Assembly (NCBI GenBank): GCA_036897095.1
Contig: JAYMSP010000049.1
Location: forward strand, 38,451-102,450
Source: Plantago elongata
Lineage: Eukaryota; Streptophyta; Magnoliopsida; Lamiales; Plantaginaceae
Direction of reading: 5' to 3'
Length of the DNA stretch: 64,000 nt
Shown: positions 1 through 24,613 of the stretch, piece after piece
Position numbering within the stretch: the first letter of the stretch is position 1
Layout: every line of letters starts with the position of its first letter
Notes under the pieces: model-generated
The model's database searches: none
The model's input: only the letters and a program-made list of their open reading frames with translations
What the model was told of the DNA's origin: nothing
Made by a program: the position numbers and the translations under genes

Positions 1-738
1 ACAGACAGCCGGAGAAAGGTTAGGAGGGGAATTGAAAATTTCAAGACAAAAGGGTATTGACTTAATTGCTTGGTAACCTCTTGTTTTACTTCTTTGCCCT
101 TTCTTAACCTAATCAAGGTTTTTATTAACTGTGTCTGTGTGTGTCCAAATATATTTCTATTATCCATGCATACATAGATTACATCATAGATTAATTATCT
201 TTATGCCAACTCCAATGTCATTAGTTCCAAAGAGATCATGTAATATATGTTCTTCACCTTGCTTTTGCTACTAAAAGAATCTTTGCATACTTTATGTTGT
301 ATAAACAACATTATTTAGACTGGTCAGTTAAATACGTCATTCTGAACGAACTATAAATCTACGTGATTAATATATAAGAAGTTTATAAAATGAAAAGATT
401 TAATATAAAAATATTAGGAGAAACTATTTTTATGTGTCAGAAGTGAAGCCTACCGCAACAGAAGTTATATTAATCTTTTAACTTCAGATTAAGTATTACT
501 AATTCTTACATAGATTTTAGGTGCGTATAAATGTTAATCCTCAGACTTTTGTAAAGATTTATTATCTTTCACATTTTAACTTTTCTCTCTTACTTCTTTT
601 ATACACTATCTAATTACTTTTTATCTTATACAATAATTTACTTAAAATCCGTACAAAATCAAATGACAATCCATCTAAAAGACCAGAGGTGAATTTTAGT
701 TAACAAGTTTATTACGAAAATAAATTTAATGATAAGTT
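1..738. other. AT-rich intergenic DNA, no gene seen
   Basis: No reading frame of convincing length or composition and no recognised repeat. Any gene to which this belongs lies left of the window. Confidence 0.5.
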
Positions 739-956
739 TGTACTCCCTCCTCTAGGGTTCATCTTCTGCAGGGTCGGATGTAATTTTTAAGATAAGAGTG
801 AATAAATTATGAAATATGATGATAAAATAGGAAATTAAGTATGTCAAATAGTAACTAAAGTTTGAGAGATATATTTTTCATTTAAAAGAATGGAAGATGA
901 AGTTGAGACGGATTAAAATAAAATACCAGAAAATGAAGTTAAAACGGGAGAAGTAC
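739..956. mobile_element. Degenerate Stowaway-like MITE
   Basis: The left edge reads TACTCCCTCCTCT and the right edge, reverse-complemented, reads TACTTCTCCCGTTTT, an imperfect form of the plant Stowaway terminal repeat (TACTCCCTCCGTCCC). The element is AT-rich and non-coding. The ends are too decayed to prove a TA target duplication. Confidence 0.4.
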
Positions 957-1231
957 TATATAAAATTTTGGTCTAGATAAAGTTTAATATATAAATGTAA
1001 TGAGACAGTGGTTGTAAAATAGAATATAATTATGCTTACTAGAAAAATAAATTAGAAAGTCTTAAGTGGAACAACTTAAATACTACTTACTTCATCCCTG
1101 AAAACTTCATACATTAGGGTTATCACGTAGTTTTATATGAAAAGTTAAAGTAATAATAATAAAACGAATATGGTGAAAAAGTACAATTTTAAGTAAATGT
1201 GTAATTTATGTATAAAGTTGAAATTGTATAT

Positions 1232-1450
1232 TACTCCCTCAGTCCCGAGTTGAAAGTTCCGCTTTTCACTTTGGATTGTCCCGAAAGGAAAGTCTCATTT
1301 ACTTAAATAGAAAATTTATCTCATATTTTATTTACTATTTATTCTACTTTATCCAATTACACTCATACTTTATAACCTTCAGTCCTATTTTACAACTTTT
1401 TTCTTAAAATTTATGTTCGATCATGTGTAACTTCTGATTGAAAATGAGTA
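1232..1450. mobile_element. Stowaway (Tc1/mariner) MITE
   Basis: Begins TACTCCCTCAGTCCCGAGTT and ends with a decayed copy of the same repeat (TGATTGAAAATGAGTA). The body follows the familiar order, with 'gtcccgaaaggaaagtctc', 'ttatctcatattttatt' and 'ttcttaaaatttatgttcga', and resembles the elements at 32.4 and 51.3 kb. Stowaway elements move with a Tc1/mariner transposase supplied in trans and duplicate TA. Confidence 0.65.
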
Positions 1451-2465
1451 TTTATTAATAGGGAGATGATTTTTCTCTCTAGAGTAATGGATGTAATTCT
1501 GTGAGATAAAATATGAAATTTGTGGTGGGATAAAGAAAGTGAAATTGAAAAATGTGAAAATAGGGCTATCATCAAAACACACTCACATTTGACCATGATG
1601 CAGCAAAGTAAAGTAATAATTGATTTGGGATTCAACTAATATCAATTAATGATTATTTATGTGTTAAGTTTCGTAGTTAGAGAAAAGTGACTTCACAACC
1701 AAGTAGTCCATCTTATGACCAAGTACTATCAGTGGCAGATTTTAATTAACTAGTTTATTATGGCTCTCTTTAGTAAAATAACCGATCAATAACTCACTTG
1801 CTTCTTGATACTCGATAAGTTAGTCACTAGTTGATTAAATAATTAAAAGTTTGTAATAGATTCTTGTGGAGGTGTTTACTATATTAATTTAACTCATTTC
1901 ACAAATACACTATATGACAACAATATGTTAGTATATGTTTTGGAAATGCCAACTAAATGTTCAAGAAACTGAATTATTTCAAAAAGATTTTCATTACACT
2001 AATAAATTAATGCGAAATAATGAATTTTGTTAGCTATCTCTAGTTGATTTTATTACATCCTTATATATATTTATTTTAAGTTAGTAAAAATGGATAAAAT
2101 ACATACTACCACCTCCGGTCTTTTTAAATTTTTTTAAAAATGAGTTTTGACCGTAAATTGCACGCAACTTACATGTAAAAAATATAAACACAGTTATATT
2201 AGTAATATATGCTTAGTTTATTTTTATAATATAATTTTATTATATTTTATTATTGTATATTTTGTGAATAATTTACTGTTAAAGATTGGACAATGTAGTA
2301 TTTTTTAATAAATGTTAATGTTTGCCATCTCGAAGGTACTGTATATGATATTTTTTCGCAAATTAAAAAGCAAGTTGGTGTAGTTTTTTCTCTTATTAAA
2401 TAAAAGATTAAGCAGAAAACAAAGCTTTGGTCAGAGAGAAAATTGAGATTAAGGAATTGGTGTGT

Positions 2466-2481
2466 TCACGTGATCACGTGA
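2466..2481. promoter_or_regulatory. Perfect palindrome holding two G-boxes
   Basis: TCACGTGATCACGTGA is a perfect 16-bp palindrome containing two CACGTG hexamers. CACGTG is the binding core of plant bHLH and bZIP factors. No gene start is visible nearby, so a regulatory role is inference. Confidence 0.4.
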
Positions 2482-3312
2482 GGTTGCAGGAGAGTGGTCG
2501 GTGCATAGTTTTGCATAAACAAATCTAATAATGCCTTGCACACGAATTGCAGACCAATATTCGCAATCTTTTACCGTCATGACATTTTACATACATTTAT
2601 ATACAAGGTTAATAGTGTAAGACCATACTTAATGATGACAGGACGACGATGTCGTTTTTTGCTGCAACAGTGACACGTCGTTATTGTGTCGTCGTCGCTA
2701 CGTTATTCTTTTTTTTTAATTTTCATTAATAAAAATTATTTAGAAGTTGGAATTAATGAAATTATTAATAACTTAAATTTTACAAAACCTACCCTCATAT
2801 TTGGTCTCATTTCAAATTATCGTACGTTGTTATAAGAATTAGATTAAACCATAGATGAGTCGATATTTTTAAGTAACTGATACTAATTCGTGATGATGTT
2901 ATATTATAATTTATTTTTAATAATAATTAAAAATAGAGTAAAATAAAGAATTAAGAAATTAGGTAGTCAAATATATATGAAGAACTTAGTTGAGGTGTCG
3001 ATTAGTAGTCCTTCTTCATTTAATATGTAACGATGCCACGGTATAATTTACTTTTAACAAGAAATAGAAAAAGGACGACAAAATAAATTATTTGAGAAAA
3101 TGAAGTAGCCATTTTGTAGAAAACGTTGTATCCCAATATTATATCATTGGGTCTTTGTTTATGCTAACTATAGAAAGTGTAAAAACATAGTCCTACCGTA
3201 TCTAACATGTTAATGAGTAACATGTACATGTTTTATTTAAAACAATTATATCCCTATAAATCAAACTAAAATAAAATACAAAAGTATAGAACAGAATAAA
3301 TATGTTTGTTCC

Positions 3313-3491
3313 CATAACACTCCGCGGTGGTATGTGGCCACCCCACCACACATAAAAATTAAATATTGTACACACATAATTTCATATGTTGCGATTTTTT
3401 TACCAACCCCGCAGTGGTATACGTTACCCCATAAAATACACAAAATTATTATTCTACAAACGTAATTTCACATGCAATTGTTGGTTTTTTC
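3313..3491. repeat. Two diverged tandem copies of a ~90-bp unit
   Basis: Copy one contains 'cactccgcggtggtatgtgg', then 'cacataatttcatatgttgc' and a T-tract. Copy two contains 'accccgcagtggtatacg', then 'cgtaatttcacatgcaattg' and another T-tract. The order and spacing of the matching blocks agree. Origin unknown. Confidence 0.4.
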
Positions 3492-3668
3492 CACAACTCC
3501 CTCATTCGGATCCGTTATGAATAAAGAAAGTGATAGTAGAGATTTTTCCCGCCTAGAGAGTATCTGCCAGACCCTACCTTCCGTCTTGTCACGTCATGGA
3601 GATCAAGATCGAAGAAAGTTTACCACCTAGAGAGCATCAGCTGATTCCCATGCACCCCCATCGAAATC

Positions 3669-4612
3669 TTTCACATGGAGGAAGTGTGAAAGGAGGAGGC
3701 TCTGCTGCACCCGCACCAAATATCCACACCAAATAGGGTGAGAAAGTCAAGCTCGAGACATCAAAGAGGGTGAAAATTCCCAACTTTCCCAAGTATTATG
3801 CTACCGATGAGAGTCTGCAATACTACAGGGCGGAGTATGCCAACAAGGAACTTGCTTTAGATAGAGGGATCATCATGATCCTCACTGATCGATGTGAATG
3901 TTGAAGACTATTCGAAATACATAGTTCCATTGGCGAACATGTTGAGGCTAAGGAGATGGTTACAACTAGCGAAAAACTCCGGAGTCTATGATAAAGAGAT
4001 TGTCCTAGAATTCTATGTCAACTATGATGAGAGGATATATGAAACAACCTCACTGCTTGGGTGCCCGTTAGAGGAGGATATGTTGATTTCTCTGCACAGG
4101 GTTATCAACATTTCTACAGCTTACCCAAGCGCCCACTTACCGGCACTCTTGTTCTGTTTGAGCACTACGATGGAATATGGGATTGGATTAGCTCTTCGTC
4201 CCAAAAGCGATACCACGTTCTTGATATCAATGCTAGGTCCGCTGGTTCACGAGATTATATCAGGAGGTCCTCTTGATATCCGCAAGTTCATGAGCCTGTA
4301 GTTCGAGCACGCTAAAGATAACCCTGCAGGAACAAGGATGGTCTACCCATTCCTCATCACCTCACTATGCAAGAAGGCTGGTATTGAAGTCCATGAATTT
4401 ACACCACCCTTCTCTTTACTTACTAGAGACTCACTCCATCAAATGCGGGTGGAAAGGGCTGCCAGGTTAGAATACCTCCGCAGCGAGCAAGAGATCCATG
4501 ATATAGAAGATGTTGAAAGCAAGATCAAGAAAAGTCTGAGCCAAATCCAAGAGAGCAACATATGTTGTGGACGATGCAGAGGAGCCCGCTGATGTTGAAT
4601 ATGAACCTTAAT
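3669..4612 (+). pseudogene. Frameshifted remnant with putative plant transposon domain
   Basis: The three plus-strand frames together give a series of motifs typical of the 'putative plant transposon protein' family found in LTR-retrotransposon-derived ORFs: NFPKYYATDESLQYYRAEYA, EFYVNY, PVRGGYVDFSAQGYQHFYSL, then VYPFLITSLCKKAGIEV. The frame changes between them: the segment after EFYVNY shifts at about 4060, and a stop falls after RKFMSL at about 4299. No single frame is open throughout, so it is a decayed coding remnant and not a working gene. Family assignment is from motif order only. Confidence 0.6.
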
Positions 4613-5402
4613 TCCTTTCCGACTCGGAAGAATCCAACATAAGCTGTCGCTGTAGTATCTCTTCACTTCCTTTCTCTATAGAATAATCGTTGGGACCACC
4701 TCTATAACCTAGGTAGTATCCAATAAGGACTATTTATTAAAAGGTAACTTGAATGTTAAGAGAAGAAAATAAATAAATTAGCGACTGTAAATAATCCGTA
4801 GCTAATGCAACAGATTAGCCATCGACAATTCGCTATTTGCGGCAGATTGTTTATTTGTCGTAATATAGCTAGAGACGCCAATTTTTAAGATGGAGTCTCA
4901 TCAGTCATTATAGATTTAGCGATAAATCATGAGGCTTTAAAGATTTTTTTTCTTTTTTTTTTTTTTTTTTTAGTGAAAAAAAAGTTAAAAACAAAAACCT
5001 TTCTTTGTATCAAACATCAAAACATCAACATTAACACCAAAGCTCAAAATATATCAGGCTATAATAACAAGATACACCGTAAAAGTAACTTTCGAGAAGA
5101 AGAAAAACTTTGACAAGTCAGGTTATATCCATCATCTAACTATCTATTACTATAACAAAACTCCAGTAACATCATCCAAACAATCGCTTACATCCTCAAG
5201 GTACTAATTGTTACAGACCTTTCAGCAACAAATGATGAAAAAAAATTATATAACTGTTTAAGTCCAAACAAATTACCAGTGCTATGAATTACACTTGGAA
5301 TAAATGATATATACACCAGCTCCTTTTAATTCTAGAAAGGAAGTAAGATTCATTCACCCAAAACAAAAAAGGAAAAAAAAAAAAGTAGCCTGACCTCATG
5401 TT
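4613..5402. other. Intergenic DNA and probable 3' UTR of the kinase gene
   Basis: Non-coding. The right part, roughly 5030-5402, is the likely 3' untranslated region of the minus-strand kinase gene. A T-rich tract lies at about 4946-4971. Nothing else recognised. Confidence 0.4.
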
Positions 5403-17504
<12,102 letters not shown>

Positions 17505-17581
17505 AACAGATCGTATATCTCCTCCAAGCAGTCACACCCTCAGTCCAATTCAAAACAACAGTAACATTACACCCGTGAAAC

Positions 17582-17869
17582 CTACCAAACAGTAACAACA
17601 TAGGCTCACTCGTTTTGTTTCGTAAACCGAAATCAAGTAGTATAAATTAGCATACGTAACAAACGAAGACAATACTGAAATTGAAAACACACATCCACTT
17701 GCTATATATGTCAGATGATGATGATATGTAAGTTAGGTAAGGTAGGATTGGCAAGTGACAGTTGAACAAATTTGATGAAATGGAAATCAATTGCTAAAGG
17801 AATACGCTAAGAATGAGTGACAGTTGAATACGATTGTGAGATTGAATTGAAAAAAAAAAAAAAACTCAC
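17582..17869 (-). other. Predicted 5' UTR intron of the kinase gene
   Basis: A strong donor (CATG|GTGAGTTTTT) lies upstream of the kinase start on the minus strand, and a plausible acceptor (GTTTGGTAG|GTTTCAC) lies downstream. Splicing would leave a short leader ending about 77 bases before the start codon. A transcript is needed to confirm it. Confidence 0.45.
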
Positions 17870-17925
17870 CATGGATTGAAATCGATGATGAGATTTACAG
17901 TGGCGTTGAACAAGGAGAATGTGAA

Positions 17926-17948
17926 ATGATGATGATGATGATGATGAT
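17926..17948. repeat. ATG/CAT trinucleotide microsatellite in the leader
   Basis: Nearly eight ATG units on the plus strand (CAT on the transcript strand), in the predicted 5' leader of the kinase gene. Confidence 0.7.
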
Positions 17949-18099
17949 TACAGAGTGGCAAAAAACAACAGTTGATGAGGATTTTTGACGTACAATTCAA
18001 TACAATTACAGATCTCTTCTTCTTCTTCTAATCTCAAATGTAATGAATGAACCAATGTGAATTCAATTCCATACTTTCTTTAACAAATTATTCAAAATG

Positions 18100-20340
18100 T
18101 CTTAAATTACAACCAAATCGTCTAAATAGATTTTGTTTTATTCCGTAGAAAAATAACTTAATAATGGTTATTCATTTTCTCAAAAACTATTATTAACCTA
18201 TGTTTCAAGTTTCACTTCGACTTGAATTTTCGGAATTGGGGTTTATAAATGAAATAGCGAGAAAATATTTTTTAACTAATTAAGAAATAAAGTTAAAATT
18301 CGATAATGTACATAGATATTGAAATTGAGTTTGAGCAAAAGTATGTATTTTAGGATTATTAATTAATACTAAATGTGTTCGTGGAAGATTGAATGTAAAG
18401 TCAGCTTATGTTTAAATTTCATGTTTTATAAATAATAAAGTTGTAAATTGTGAATGAGAAACTCGACTATTGACAATGTTGTATGGATCTAAACTCAACC
18501 GTACCAAGTTTCACATATTGATATACATGTATCATACTACCTTGCAAAGATAAACTAAGACAAATTAGGACATATTGAGTATTGCAATTCTAAAGAACAT
18601 ACTTGACCAACAAAGACTTGTTGGTTCCGTTCGATCCAAATACTAAAATGTTGTGTTTGGAGATTATTGTCACGACCCAACTCTCTTGCGGTCCAAGCTT
18701 GATATTTTAAGGACCCAAGTTCATGAAGGATTATCTAGAAAATTCACTCTATGTAAAATTCTTTATAAAGTTCTTGTACATAGTATAGACATAGAAACTT
18801 GTAGAGAATGAAAGTAGTAGAAAGATCTAGGCGTAAAATTGCGTAGAAGGATCACCACCATTCTCTAAAGGAGGTGGGTGCATATATAAATAGGCCATTT
18901 GACACCCCATTTTAAACCATCGAGCAAATACACTAAGTGTTCTTACAAACTTCCAACATATTTACTATACTCTTCATACACACTTAAGCACTCTGACAGT
19001 GAAGCTTACTGGCTAGTATGCGAACTAGTCTAGTGTCGTACGGGTTAAGATTTTTTTACGAATTGAGTTTTATCTCATGACATTATGTACTCAAATTATA
19101 ACTCCCTATTTTCAAAAGATTTATTTCAAGTTTTTCATTTTCAAACGTTTTATTAGAAATTTTCATTTTCTTTTATTAAAATCCACTATCTTCATTATTA
19201 ATATTTTAATCACTATCTTTCATATTTTATCAATTCTCTTCCTTACTTTTCACTATACACTTATTATTTTATCTATATAAACTATTTTTTAATTAAATTT
19301 CTTTAATTATTTAAAAAGTAAATAGCAACAAATCTATGGAACATATGGGGTACTTTTACAACAATGTAATAAAGTTGTGTTGCAAATAGACACTAACTTA
19401 ACCATAGATTCATTAATTGTAGTTGGTTATGGAACATATCCATGATGTATGGATATGATCCAGACGATGGGAAAAAACTTTGGTCGAGAGGGTGTGCCAA
19501 AGTAGCCCCTAGCGAGTTGTGCCATTTTTTTGCACCATTGGAGCTCTATTCGAACAAGTAGTCATTACTTAGCCATGAATGATGTCTGATCAACGTACAT
19601 AGACTCTAAACTTCGAGACTTTGTTAATCTACTCTTATCAAAAAGAAGAGTTGATTGATTTCTCAAACAAACACTTATTTTAATCTTCTGCTATTGTTTC
19701 CGCTACATTGACTAGCTTTCGGATCATATGACAAGCTTTTAAGTTACTTGTTGTTAGTTGGATATTATTATCTTATGCTATACGAAAAGGTTTAGAGTTA
19801 CTAAAAAGAAGAAAAAACCTAACTAAGCAACATAAATAGACACTAACTTAACCATACATTCATTCAGGAAGAAGCTAACTAAGCAACATAGATATAACAT
19901 AATAATACACGTAACAGTTTATTGAGTAAAATATAAGTGATTGTTGTGATTATACTAAGTGTAAACTAGTAACGGCAAATAGAAGTAAATGAATAATGTG
20001 GAGAAATATGAACATGGTAGTAATGATCAAAGTGCAAGTATACAATTTATAGCTATAACATTTATACGATATTCACACGTGTTATTTGTACAAAAACCTT
20101 TAATGTGATCTTACTCAATTCGTTCTTTAAAAGTTTTAGACTATAGTAACTATCTGATTGTCAGATCTATAATCCTTAACCAAACGATTTGAAAATCTTA
20201 GACTAGCAAATAAAATTAACAGGTCTTACGAACATCTAGACTAACTTAACTTGTATGAATGATTTCGATAACTTAAACCCTAATATATGTGGATCTTTAC
20301 ATCACTACTGCACCCAAGATAAGTTTAGCTACTCATGATA
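18100..20340. repeat. Intergenic DNA with a 31-bp direct repeat
   Basis: No gene seen. A 31-bp sequence whose core is AATAGACACTAACTTAACC occurs at 19384-19414 and 19834-19864 with one mismatch. A shorter 'ctaactaagcaacata' repeat lies at about 19818 and 19876. An LTR-like start, TGTCACGACCC, is at about 18669, but I cannot find its partner. Confidence 0.45.
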
Positions 20341-20353
20341 ATGTGAGTGACAT

Positions 20354-20985
20354 TGTCACACCCCAAAACCAAATCACTTTGGCGCGACCGGTCGACTATC
20401 GTGCGATGGGGTCACGCCAAGACGAAGCCTAACTTTAATCCTCAGAATACAATAATATCGCAGAGTGGTTGAAACAGAGCATCTAAAATCCATACAGTAA
20501 TTACATCAATTACAAATCTTCAATACAATGACAATCTCAACAGTGAAATCATCATATACAATACAAATCTTAAAGTACGCAAAACCTACTAAAAAGTATT
20601 CACAAATCCTTCATCCATCTACCGTCTCAACTCCAAGTAACTCTGACCGATCACTTACTAAATATGTGAAAGGGGGTGTATGGGTGAGCCTCATTGACAC
20701 TTCTACCGGATCAAGTAGAGCTTCGAAGATACATATATATACACACAATACAATCACACATAACAAAAGTTGCATGACATAATAAACGTAACATTTCGGC
20801 TCAATCAGATATGATTCTATAACCACTAGTATAAGTCTGGTGGCACAAAGGTCGACATAACATAAACATAATCCTCTACCAGAGAGGTAACATAACATAA
20901 GGGAGTACTCCGGCCAGACAAATTCCCTGAAGGGCAAATAACATTTCATAGTCACAACTGAAACCTCAAACATAACATTTATCCA
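20354..20985. mobile_element. LTR-like fragment
   Basis: Begins TGTCACACCCC and then has 'ggcgcgaccggtcgac', 'gtgcgatggggtcacgcc' and 'tgggtgagcctcattg', blocks I associate with LTRs of plant Ty3/gypsy chromoviruses. There are no coding domains and no second LTR. The assignment rests on memory of such LTRs. Confidence 0.4.
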
Positions 20986-20999
20986 TGCACTTTTACAAA

Positions 21000-23305
21000 A
21001 TTGTCATTGTACATAGACTACTGGGATTGTCATTGGGACTGTTGTAATGACGGTTGCTCCTAGGTTGGCTAGGGCGTCGGCATGGTTGTTCTCCATCCTT
21101 GGTACATGCAAAACAGAGAACTCCTCTAAGGAGACTGCAACTCCTTGACTAGCTTCAGATTGGCAGCCATCTTGGTTTCCCTAGTTTGATAAGAGCCATG
21201 CAATTGGTTAACTACTAACTATGAGTACGACTGTACCTTAGGCTTTTTTATGTCCATGTCATGAGATTGAGGCAGTCTATAAGCTCCTCATATACTCGGC
21301 ACGTTATTATTTTCTTTGGATGGCGTCTATGTCTAGAGAGGTAAGGACCATGCCAAGTCCATTTCCTTTGGTATTACTGGAGCCGTCGATTGAGAGCTTC
21401 CACTGAAACTCGTTCTCCTCTTATAAACAACAAAATAATTCCTTCTCTACTTAACCAGTTCAATCGAAGTGAAGTCCGCAAGAGAATGTGACTTGATGGA
21501 TGTGCGAGGTTGGAAGGAGACATCATACTCGCTGAGCTCAACCGCCTATTTCGATAGCCTACCGGAGACCTCGGGCTTATGTAAGACATTTCAGAATGGG
21601 CTGGTGAGAACTATAATAGAGTGGCATTGGAAGTAAGGGTGTAGCTTCCTTAATTAATGCAGTGACCAGTGCAATTGCTAGCTTCTCTATATGTATGTAC
21701 AGAGTCTTCGCGTCCATCAGGGACTTGCTCACATAGTAGAATGAGAGTTGGTTTCCATCTTCTTCCCTGACCAAGACGCCTCTCAGTGTTGTGTCGAAGG
21801 CCGTTAGCTAGTGACATAGCCTCTCCAACTTTGGGTTTCGAGAGTACTGGAGATGTGGTGAGGTAGCATTTGATTTTCTGTATGGCAACCTCACACTTGT
21901 ATGTCCACTTGAAGTCTTTGCTCTTCCATAGAATGTCAAAGAATTGCCGACACTTATTGAAAGACTTAGGTATGAACCTGCTAAGGGCTACTAGCCTCCA
22001 AGTCAGTTTCTGCACATCTTTAACACACTTAGGGGAAGGGATGTTAGCAATAGAACGAATTTGATCAAGGTTAGCCTCAATAATTCTTTGTGTGACCAGA
22101 TACCCAAGGAATTTTCCGGATGAGATACCAAGTGAGCACTTGGTCGATTCAACTTCACATTGTACCTGCAAAGAACTGAGGGCTTGGTAGAAGTGATCTA
22201 GGTACTTGTCGGCGACCAATGACTTGACTAACATGTCGTCGATGTAGACCTCCATGGCGTCCCCCAGTATGTTCGGACATGTGGTTGACTAAACGCTGGT
22301 AAGTGGCTCCTGCATTTTTCAGTCTAAAGGGCATGACCTTGTAGCTGAAGATACAGTTTTATGTGACAGGTTGTCTTCTCTTGATCTTCGGGGTGCATCA
22401 GTATCTAGTTGTAACCTGAGAAGGCGTCCATGAAGCTTAGAAGCTCATGTTCTGATGTAGCATCCACTAGCATGTCTATGTGCGGAAGTGGGAAAGAATC
22501 CTTCGGGGATGCTTTGTTCAGATCGGTGAAGACGATGCACACTCGTCACTTGTCATTCTTCTTCTTTACTACGACAACGTTTGACTAACCAGTCTGGGTA
22601 GTGCACTTCACGACTTGATTTGATATCGAGCAACTTTTGGACTTCTTCATTGATCACCTTGTTTCGTTCATTAGCGAACTTCCTTCATTTTTTTCTGATT
22701 GGTGGGTGGTCTGGGTCGACCTCAAGTATGTGAGTGATTACCCCCCGGGTCGACCCCTGTCATATCTGCGTGTGACCAAGCAACACAATCATGATGAACT
22801 TTAAGAAATGTGATAAGTTGTGCCCTTATCTCTGGCCTCAACCTTGCCTTAATCTGGAATTTATAATCTGGATGGTCTGAGTGAATCTAAACTTCGTCGA
22901 GCTCTTCCATACTTGGCTGGTCTGGGACGATTGGGGGTTGAGTTGATGTAATTGTTATAATACGGTTGTCTTTGGCTTGGCTTCCATGTAACATGTGTTC
23001 TCGCTCGCATCACGTTGTTGTTGAAGGTCTCCTTCACCCCCTCAACTGGGTATGGAAGCGAATCACCTGGTGGTAGGTTGAACGCACTGATTTCGTTTTA
23101 TAATCCATGGTCTGCCAAGGACGGCATTGTAGCTTGATGGACTATCCACGATCAGGAACATCATCTTATAATCCAACTCATCTAGTCTTTTTACCATCTT
23201 ATTGTCATTCCCAAGTATAGTTTTTATGTGTTTTAGTAGTGCTTTGTTACGTTTTTGTGTTTTATGTGTTTTGTAGGGGTTAGGCGAAAATGCATGGAAA
23301 AACAA
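21000..23305 (-). pseudogene. Broken Ty3/gypsy pol: protease, RT and RNase H
   Basis: Read right to left: a protease-RT linker with FLIVDSPSSYNAVLGRPWI (about 23140); RT with FTDLNKASPKDSFPLPHID (about 22510) and the catalytic YIDDMLVKS (about 22230); the RT connection with SSGKFLGYLV; an RNase H start with SIDGSSNTKGNGLGMVL (about 21370); and an RNase H end with ENNHADALANLGA (about 21070). The order and wording match the Tat lineage of plant Ty3/gypsy elements. Several frameshifts and in-frame stops break it, including one before VREEDGNQLSFYYVSKSL. No integrase follows. It is dead. Confidence 0.85.
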
Positions 23306-24560
23306 GGGCTAAACCAATGCATTTAATGCATCAATGGAAGAATGGAAGTTTATGGACCTTAAAGTTGGTTGAGAGAGGGGTTATCGGTCGAAACGGGAGT
23401 GGATTTGGTGTTCAGGCGAAGATTTTAGAGCCGTTTAAGAGAAAGCGTATGAAATTCGAGCAACTTTGGCATTTTGGCCATAACGTTTTCATATGAACTC
23501 CGATTGAGGAAAACTTGATATCCATGTGTGGATAAGACCAAGATCTAAAACTTCAATGAATGAACTATTTCCATATTTGGTGGGCCAAAACATCCACGCG
23601 ACGCGGTGGATTCAAGCACCACCGTAACACGGTGGGCCTGATTTTTGGGCCTGCTCCGTCCTTTCGTCCTAGAACTCAGTTTTTTGGCCCGATTTCGTCC
23701 TAATTACTACTTAGTTTCTACTACTTTATGTTCTTCAATTTCTACCTTGGGGTCGTGACAACCATCGGTAAACTATATCAATTTTATTTAATTCTTCTTT
23801 CTATGCTTGAGAATATGTGTATTGCTCTCTTTTCCATGACTGTGAGTAGCTAAACACCCAACTATGGAGTGGTGATGGATTCAAGTACGATTAGCTAGGG
23901 TTTTTGTGATTCGATGTGCATCAGGATTAGTTACTTGTGCTATTTAGGGTTAAACGATTAATCTGGCTATGCTTATTTGATGTTCTTTACAAATAAAATC
24001 ACTGATCGTATAGCTTTTGTACCTTGTCAGCCAAAACGTTTTACGTCTAGCTATACGATCGGTTTGTTACAAATTACTTTAGACAGATTAATATGATTAG
24101 CTGGAGTTTAGTGGAATTGACGACTCCATTAATACTATTCGTTTTTTTAATTCGATTGTGACAACTTGTGTTCTTAACTCATGTGAATCACAATTCCATG
24201 CTAATCAACTTGGTTGAAGTCATCACCTTATAGTTTCTCCAATCATACGTATATCTCAATTCAAGTATAAATTTCATATGTCTATCTGCTCTATATTCTT
24301 TATTTTCTCTGCAATCAATCTGCTGCCAAAGCAACCAACCTATATTTTGCTTTCCATATTGTTTCTTTATTCGTAAACCGAGCAACAACTAGTTAAGTCT
24401 TTAGCGACCGACCTCGGAGTTATTATCACTACACTGCATATTTTCGTAATGTCAATAATTAACTCTTGGCTTAAATATAAATAAATATAACTCTGATTTT
24501 ACACATAAGACGCCTTTTGCGTAGACAAGAAGGGCAACGCTCCCAACTGTGTACTTTCGC
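23215..24560. mobile_element. LTR-like segment inserted inside the gypsy element
   Basis: Separates the protease-RT part from gag of the surrounding Ty3/gypsy element, so it is probably a later insertion. It is non-coding. The phrase 'attgacgactcca' at about 24117 recurs at about 40371, suggesting a dispersed LTR family. Its boundaries are not defined by a duplication I can see. Confidence 0.4.
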
Positions 24561-24613
24561 TTTCCACTAAAGCCATATAGAGTAGTCGGCTAGCGGAGGA
24601 TGGTTGTCTAATC

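Noticed and set aside
20611-20973. 120-codon minus-strand frame
   Set aside because: Falls in an LTR-like fragment and has no domain.
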